The notes under the pieces were generated by a model that worked only from the letters and a program-made list of their open reading frames with translations, was not told the origin of the DNA and ran no database searches. 64,000 nucleotides of DNA from Blasia pusilla (Eukaryota > Marchantiophyta > Marchantiopsida > Blasiales), in NCBI GenBank assembly GCA_050084515.1, contig CM114272.1:6386001-6450000 (forward strand). The letters are read 5' to 3'. The position numbers and the translations under genes were made by a program. Shown here piece by piece: positions 57,620-64,000 of this stretch (position 1 is its first letter; each line of letters begins with the position of its first letter).

Positions 57620-58741
57620 AGAAGCCTAGATGCAAACTTATGCCCAATGGTGTTCCATCGAGTAAAGTTGCAGGTTATGAGCCTTGGCTAAATGACTTGA
57701 AGGTATGGGTGATGAGATGTTTGGACTTTTCATGCATTGAGTTAAGTAAATAGAATGCTATCAGAATGGTTGCTGTTCAGAACCATATTCTTGAGGCATA
57801 CACGTACGCGGGTGCTCCATCTCTCTTACTTGATTTCATGAAAAAAAAATTGCACAATTGTTGAAAACTGAACGATCAAATGTTAAGGACTATTGGACAC
57901 TCCATGGGGCTCACCACGCAGTCTTGTGTTACCCTGATATCGATGAGGAATCATGGGCACGATTAGTAGATTATTGGATCTTTGAGGAGGGCAAGACAAA
58001 GGTAGAAAGGATAGCTCGAGCGAGGGCTAAGGTTGAGACTTTAAATCACACCAAGCGTGCAGGTCTAGATGGACTTGATGTAAGTCATCTTTGCATTCCC
58101 TAGTATTTTTATGTTAAAGTTTGTGCATGGGAGAAAAGTTCAGTGTGGATTCAAATGGTTCCAATCTCACCATTCACTAATTGTGAAGTCATCGTTTCTG
58201 ATGCATTGGGCCTTTTGCACAGATGCCATCTAGCAAATCAAGGGGATCCTTGGCCATAGAGCTTGAATCTATGAGCGAGGAGACTTGCCTAGACAACTTG
58301 CTTTCACAAAACTCAGTTCATCGGTAACTACTATGCTCTTCACTTATATCTCTTAACTATGACTTAGAGTTAGGGGTATATGCTTACGGGCTTCATTTGG
58401 ATGAATATGGTAGAATGACTCACTTATATGTTCATGTGTGATGGCTGATTTTATTCAATCAGAGTGTGGAATCTAGAGTTATCATTCAATTGGAGGAAGT
58501 GGAGAAGAGGTGGAGTGCCGATTTGGATGATGTAAAGATGCAGATGGAGCACCAAAATAAAACACTAGGTACCCTCATGGACATGGTTTCCAAGCTTACC
58601 TCGCGAGACATGTCCTCGACACCTGCATCAGATCTGAATACCCCGCATTTGGATTCACAACCATCTCCAAAGGGGGATGAGAAAATAGCATCAAGTAACT
58701 TCACACTAAATGTAGAGATACCACTACCATCTGGACCCTAA
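57620..58741 (+). pseudogene. Transposase_24-like (Ptta/En-Spm) gene with coiled coil
   Basis: A frame at 57,858-58,080 contains DIDEESWARLVDYWIFEEGK and ARAKVETLNHTKRAGLDGL, close to the Transposase_24 pattern (WxxxVDYW..., then basic residues and a closing HTxGxxG-like segment) found in CACTA second genes. A GTAAGT donor follows at 58,081, an acceptor TTTTGCACAG at 58,222, a donor at about 58,323 and an acceptor TCAATCAG at 58,462. The last exon encodes a coiled coil, IQLEEVEKRWSADLDDVKMQ, and ends with TAA at 58,741. Upstream 57,620-57,755 contains related reading with a stop. The role is DNA-binding or transposition-related by family resemblance. Confidence 0.45.
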
Positions 58742-59249
58742 CCTATTCTTTTGGTCTACCATGTTGCCAACTTGAGTTTTGATGTTGGATTCTTCAGATT
58801 ATGTACTTGGGGAATAACTGATGTTATTTTGAATAACTTCTAGTTATCATTGAATCCACTCCAACTTGAGAAGCAAGACTAGTTCAACATGTTAAGAGGA
58901 AGACTTCAACACAAAGAGAGTTGGTAGCAACTACACAATTTGGTGGTAAGGAATGTGCTTTGCTTAACCTAATGAAGAGTTTTATTATGCAATAAATCAA
59001 TGATGTGATTGACATGTAATCTGAGGCGATATTTCTGGACTTTGATGGTTTTTTGTTACTTGAAGAGTGAGACTAAAGCACCAAACGAAGAAGTTCCACT
59101 CAAAGCACAGAGGGTGAAACAACACGAACTACTCCTGAGCATTGACACATCCCACATATTGGCTCATTTTCATTGTTCAAATGTATTTCCTGTATGACAT
59201 CACATTTCTTTGTATCCATTTCACCTAACACTAAGCTGGTATGTGTGCA

Positions 59250-59395
59250 GAAAACCTAAGTGTGGACAGCGAGGCGAAATCCTCTCCTTCTAAAAGAAGG
59301 AAGGCCAAACTTCAATTTGACATAACAAATGAGCATGAGAGTGCTTTCAGATCTGGCTCATCCAAAAAAAGGACCAAGGTACATACGCTGACCTG
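59250..59395 (+). other. Possible exon with basic nuclear-localisation motifs
   Basis: After CAGAAAACC, a frame reads SSPSKRRKAKLQFDITN, then SGSSKKRTKV and a GTACAT donor at about 59,379. It may be an exon of the preceding gene. No domain is recognised. Confidence 0.3.
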
Positions 59396-60244
59396 TAATG
59401 ACCTCTTATATGAATGATCCATATGATGACACTGATATTTATTGTTGTGGGCAGTTAAATGATTGTGTAGGACTTGTGAACTTTTTGCATAATCTTCCGA
59501 AATGGGAATGGTCTTTCAAACAGGTAACTCTTGATTGTTTTTATTTGATTGATGGTGCATAGAAGCCAGGAAAAAATAGTCTTTGGACTAACTATGTGAC
59601 CCTTCCTTCCTTCTTTTTTATAGTTGCGAATTGGAGATCCCGTCTTACTCACCAGGCCAAAGTTGAGTAGGATGGTCCTTGGATCAGGAGTTATATAAGG
59701 TTTTGGTGGAAGGGATAAATTTCATGGCAAAGACATTCCCCTAGGAATCGTGCGGGTTAATCTTAATGAAGTGTTTGACCCTGAACATCCTATGGATGCC
59801 AAATTTGGTTGATAAACCTATGCAAGAGACGTTTGGTGATCCACTTGGCTCAAGCATGCTTTGGCCAGAAATGCACATGAGAAAGGTGATCCATTAGAGT
59901 AATTTTCTTTTTTGCCACACTTTCTGCTCGTGTGGATGATTTCAGTAGGCATAAAACTTCCCTATGTCCGGTTGAGACGACACTATCAAAAAAATTCCGG
60001 ATCTGATATTTTATTGTCTTATATGATTGTCATCCAAATGCTTAATTCTTTGATTGTTCAGTCCCATGCATTTGTGATTTATTCTGTATGGTGTGATAAC
60101 TCCTCCTTGGTGAGGGCACTGAGGGATAATGCATATTTTTGGGATGACAAGTTCTCTTCAAAGCTTCTGGAAAATTTATCTCTCATGTATCGTTCTTTGT
60201 AGCATGTCGTTCAAAAATATCTTTCATTAGATTTCCATCCAAAA

Positions 60245-61063
60245 TTCCTCTCTAGGCCCACCAGTCTGCTCCCGTGGTACTGGTGCATGTTGGGATACCT
60301 ATGGATCTACTCCTACTCGTTGACCCGTCAAATCTCGCAAAACATTTGTGGTCACCATTTGCTCCTCACTCATGCTGAGCTCTACCTACTTAGATAACTC
60401 GAAGACCACCTTGAGTGTGGGCTTTGCCGTGTGAAGCAACATTGCATCCTGAACTCTCCTCCGTAGCTCCTCATCCAGCACCCCGTACCTATACTGCACT
60501 AACTGCACCTCAATCATCCCATATATGGCAAAAATCAACCGTGAATGCCTCCCTAAGACTCTCACCCGATCTCCACTAAAAATATCGTAGACTCTTCACC
60601 TTGTTTGTCCGCACGCCTTGGTAGCTCCTCCCCAACTGTCGGAAGAACTCCACTATAGGATTGAACCCAGTAGTCCTCTATCACGAGAGATCTCTCCCAC
60701 CTCACCACTCTCACTACCATCCTCTCCATCTAGTCCCCGAGCTGATGGTGAAGGTCTCTCCGCTCTCACTATCCCATCATACGTCTTGTGGCCATTAGTG
60801 GACACATACCCTAGAGCCCAATACACCCTCCAGGCATCAATTTCTATAGAGTATAGAGATCGGAAATCCATGTAGTCATCCATCGGCGGTCCCTCCAAGT
60901 GTTGGAACAACCTCTTCCATGCCTTATAAGGGTTGGACCGCGTAGGGGTCCGTATCTCCTGGAAGTCGTGCCACGTGTCGAACTCTTGGATGAAATCATC
61001 TAGATCTATGGTGCCTACTGCACTTAAGAAATGATGCATGCCTTGGTGGCCCATGTCGTCCAT
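60245..61063 (-). pseudogene. Inverted N-terminal gag of the second Gypsy copy
   Basis: The minus-strand frame from 61,063 reads MDDMGHQGMHHFLSAVGTID, then DFIQEFDTWHDFQEIRTPT and YDGIVRAERPSPSARGLDG. It matches gag from 17,967. The frame stops at 60,653; the remainder to about 60,245 is recognisable at DNA level, ending at the equivalent of about 18,795. The inverted leader runs from 61,064 to about 61,475. Confidence 0.85.
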
Positions 61064-61477
61064 CTCTCTTCACGTATCACTGTCCCCGATCGCGATCTCG
61101 TCACCAGACCCATTGTGTAGTGATGACGATGGAGCCATAGATGGGAATCAGGATGGTTCCTCACTCGAAAGCCCTCGATACCTCACACCACTCCGTGTCA
61201 CTCCACTACCATTGCTCGGACTACTCCGTTCATTTGAGCCCTAGAAGAACGCCATGATGACAACCTTGTCTCACTTGCTCAAGCACTCAGACTCACCAAG
61301 AGTCTCCCACAGTCCTCACTAGCTCACCTACGCTAATGGAAATTCTGTGACGACACAGCTGGCCTCACACACACTCAACACTTGGGCTCACCATGAGCCT
61401 CCCGACTATCTTACCTAATGACACACATACTCTCGGGTCATACATGCGACCCCTACTCGGCCATCGTCGTATATATT

Positions 61478-62737
61478 TCCCAGCATGGACAAGGGTTGGG
61501 TTGTTGGACGTGTGGTGGATCACATAGGCAGAGGGACTGCTCACAGCATGGAAGGGGGTCATAGGCACCTCCGATTGCTCAGGAGCCATAGAGGATGGCT
61601 CCACCACAATTGCAGTGTGATCATTGTCACCGATATGGTCACACTAGGGATAGGTGTTACAATCTTTGTTGGAAGGTACGTCTAGAGGTAGGCAAAGGAG
61701 TTGGGGGCAAGAGATTTGGTGGAGATCGAGTAGTAGATGATCGTGGTAATAGAGTGCCATCACTAGTCATGGGAGATGGAGGACGTGCACCCGATGTAGC
61801 GCTCCCTACACGCATTGATCAGTTGGAGAAGAGGATTGCTGCCATGACGATGATGCAACTATAGGCAGGCCCGTAGCTGAGACTAGCTAATATGGCGCTA
61901 GCCTCCACATCTTACCACAATGCTGGTGAGGATTCTGCGGGGATGGGATTTATGTATAGTGCGGCTGAGGTTGAAGCTGCTGCGGTGGTGACTTGGGGTG
62001 CTGTGAGAGTAACCAACCCATCGAGAGGTGGGGTTGAGATTGACCCACAAGAGGGGACTTGGGTGTGGCAAGCCAGGGTTCCCCAGTCATTCACGTTGTC
62101 AAAGGCATTGCACATACCTTCGATGGTGCCTCGACGATCGATAGTGCCCCTAGGTAGAACAGGTGCCTCGACGTCATGAGGAGTTAGAGAAACAACTCCT
62201 ATGCCGGCTTAGGTGAAGCCAATGTTGACCATATTGTTGGAGGTGGCCACTAGGGTGAGCCACGCTCCTTTGTTTTTTGCTATGGAGTTGGCAACGTTGG
62301 GAGTTGGACCAACGGAGGTGCTCCGACAGGCCGCCATGTTATGTGAGCATGGAGAGATGACTGCCTCTCGTTTAGAGGTAGTTGAAGAGGTGGTGGACTC
62401 GCCCTCAAAGCGAGAGCTCAGGACGTCCCTCATTGAGTCATGGCATGTGGCGGCGGTGAAGTTGGTAGATATGCCAGCTCGGCCTGCGATAGAGCAAGCC
62501 ATGATCAAACAAGGTGTGATGTTGTTGGATAATCGAGCATAAGTGTCTTGCTTGGTTAGTCCTACAAGTACGGTGTACCATCCGCAACGCGTCTTACTTG
62601 ATTCGGGAGCGCATCCCTTAATGTTAGGGAAGGCGGCGTATTTGGCGTTAGGATTACAAAAAGGCGACATCGAGCATTGTCCCTTTCAGATACAGACCTC
62701 TATTGGGAGCGTATCACCCATGCAATACATGAATTGA
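61478..62737 (+). pseudogene. Gag knuckles, linker and protease of the second Gypsy copy
   Basis: The knuckle region resumes on the plus strand at the equivalent of 18,843. The knuckle CDHCHRYGHTRDRC is readable near 61,614. The protease retains a proper D-S-G active site in LLDSGAHPLMLGKAAYLA (about 62,591-62,644), unlike the main copy. Stops occur near 61,863, 62,540 and 62,735-62,737. At this last point the two copies carry reciprocal changes (TGA CAA here, CGA TAG in the main copy). Confidence 0.85.
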
Positions 62738-63351
62738 CAAGAGTTGGTAGTTAGACTCCAGCCAGAGCATGAGTCGGATAGTGCCATGGTGCCATGGTTG
62801 CACAAATATAGACAAGTGCTTCCTTAGGACGAACATGGATGGACATGGACAAAAAAATATGGATATGTCCACGGACATGGGTTCCAAGAGATGGGACCCA
62901 CACTTTTAGTCCATGATGGAAGGCAATACAAGGATGGGAGGAGCAATGAGTGAGAAGGGAGTGGAGGTGGAGGGAGGAAGAAATGGGGGAGTATGGAATA
63001 CGAAGGCAAGTAAGGAGACGGTTTCTTATCGGCCAGGGTGGCAATCAGGTGATGGATAGGTGAGCCATCTATCAATGCAGCTTGCATGAGGTAGTGGTGG
63101 TCGACCGCGTGAGGATACAATGACCACGTTGGCAATGTTCACAGGTGGTGTTAGCGGATCAGGAGGGTTTGAGGAAAGGAGCACACATGCGGAGGACATT
63201 CCGATAGAGGATAGGCCCACGGAGAGACATGTCACGTTGGGTGTCTCTTGCGGTGGTGTGAAGCTTCGTTAGCATTTTTTAGGACGATCGTTTAGATACG
63301 TGGAGTGCAAATGAGCTCATGACGTATATGTGGAGCCGTATCTATGTTTGG

Positions 63352-63402
63352 AGCAGGGTACGAGAGTGTTAGATCTCTTGGGAGGGATCAACACGGCAGG
63401 TT
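63352..63402 (+). pseudogene. Remnant of methyltransferase motif I
   Basis: GAGTGTTAGATCTCTTGGGA and the bases after it match 20,700-20,745, which encode the S-adenosylmethionine-binding motif I. The frame reads RVLDLLGGINT. The rest of the gene is deleted; 3' non-coding sequence follows by about 63,480. Confidence 0.75.
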
Positions 63403-63540
63403 GCTGGAGTGTGGCAGTGTTGCGAGGATGACGGCACCGATGATGCTAGATATGCATAGGATAGTAGATCATCATGTCAGGTATATATGTATGTGCTATC
63501 TAGAGTTAGGGGGACCCAACTGCCAGCTAGGGGGGGCGGT

Positions 63541-63963
63541 CATGGGGTCTCGGTGTATATGGGTGAGTGTATTTTATTTATGTGTAGATCTACCCGTATG
63601 TTGGGGAAGATCGGTGTTGTGTGGTGTGTAGATGTGACCAATAATGTGGGTTGTGTAGCGATGTGTATGCGCACGAAAGTTATCGCATCTTATTTCGACG
63701 TAGATAGAGTGCTATCGCGTCGATAGTGTAGTGAGTCAACGGGTTGTTTGGATATAACTTCGTCCCGACATGTCGGATGAGGTTGGAGACAAGCCTGTTG
63801 TATCGAGAACGTCATTTATGAAGATTTCCCTATTGGTTTTAGTTTGTCATATGACCCATTGACCGAGTCAACGGTCATCCAGTAACCTGTACACACTGGT
63901 TACCGTTTGGTAGGACTATTTACCAGCGATGTGGGTTGTGAAGCGATATGTATGATCACGACA
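63541..63963 (+). repeat. LTR-tail segment and shortened LTR of the second Gypsy copy
   Basis: 63,541-63,678 matches the extra LTR tail (25,079-25,216). The LTR begins about 63,680 (degenerate TTATCGCATC for TGTCACATC), runs to about 63,922, then jumps to ACCAGCGATGTGGGTTGTG and the terminal CACGACAAC. About 330 bp are lost inside the LTR. The last 36 bases of the window are flanking DNA. Confidence 0.65.
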
Positions 63964-64000
63964 ACCAAGAAGATAGATGGTTTATTATTTTGTTCTACAA

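Larger units (their letters stand above)
60240..63963 (+). mobile_element. Second, deleted copy of the methyltransferase Gypsy family
   Basis: The leader and N-terminal gag lie inverted (about 61,475 down to 60,245). From about 61,478 the same element continues on the plus strand: gag knuckles, protease, post-protease linker, a methyltransferase motif I remnant, the LTR-tail segment and a shortened LTR ending CACGACAAC at about 63,964. Pol from the methyltransferase onward is deleted. The order up to motif I matches the main element, so the methyltransferase was present in the ancestor of both. Confidence 0.85.

Noticed and set aside
59979-60010. CACTATCAAAAAAATTCCGG, like a CACTA terminal inverted repeat
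   Set aside because: No matching inverted end was found in the window, and its orientation does not fit the CACTA-like fragments to its left.
1-64000. CRISPR arrays, bacterial operons or rRNA genes
   Set aside because: No spaced identical repeats of CRISPR type, no operon-like gene packing and no rRNA sequence were seen; the content is eukaryotic.

Overview
This is a repeat-dominated stretch of a plant nuclear genome. The evidence is GT-AG introns, a complete intronless germin-like gene, fragments of an alpha-amylase gene and of an EDM2-like PHD gene, and plant-type Copia, Ty3/Gypsy, Helitron and CACTA/En-Spm-like elements. One gene in 64 kb looks intact and host-encoded (germin-like, 32,268-32,966). 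A large-genome non-seed land plant such as a bryophyte or lycophyte is my best guess, but the species cannot be fixed from the sequence.

Layout. 1-2.5 kb: 3' half of a decayed Helitron helicase. 3,351-8,250: a full Copia element on the minus strand with LTRs, primer-binding site, polypurine tract and a 5-bp target duplication. 8,324-14,456: 5' part of a Helitron on the plus strand that carries a minus-strand alpha-amylase pseudogene. 14.46-16.7 kb: 3' end of an unrelated Gypsy element. About 17.2-25.84 kb: a Ty3/Gypsy element with the order gag, protease, DNMT3-like cytosine methyltransferase, reverse transcriptase, RNase H, integrase, PHD finger, LTR. 25,837-29,309: a second Helitron 5' part in opposite orientation. 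29.3-32.1 kb: nothing recognised. 32.0-33.1 kb: germin-like gene. 33.1-41.4 kb: no gene recognised. 41.45-43.85 kb: LTR and leader pieces of the methyltransferase Gypsy family. 43.85-45.3 kb: a Copia 5' end. 45.6-46.6 kb: a CACTA TNP2-like fragment. 46.9-48.3 kb: a minus-strand retroelement-like ORF with a duplicated block. 51.9-52.2 kb: EDM2-like PHD exon. 52,551-57,191: a very large two-exon transposase-like gene of a family I do not recognise, with two in-frame stops. 57.6-59.4 kb: a Transposase_24-like multi-exon gene. 60.24-63.96 kb: a second copy of the methyltransferase Gypsy family, with an inverted gag half and most of the methyltransferase and pol deleted.

The main find is the Gypsy family that places a DNMT3-type methyltransferase between protease and reverse transcriptase and ends pol with a PHD finger. 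A methylation writer and a possible chromatin reader travel in one retroelement. A methyltransferase motif I remnant in the same place in the second copy shows the gene belongs to the family and is not a chance insertion. Both copies are dead. Many stops are of the CGA-to-TGA or CAG-to-TAG type, as expected if methylated cytosines in the element decayed. DNMT-bearing retrotransposons have, as I recall, been reported in dinoflagellates and a charophyte alga. The PHD finger and this plant context are what I would check as new.
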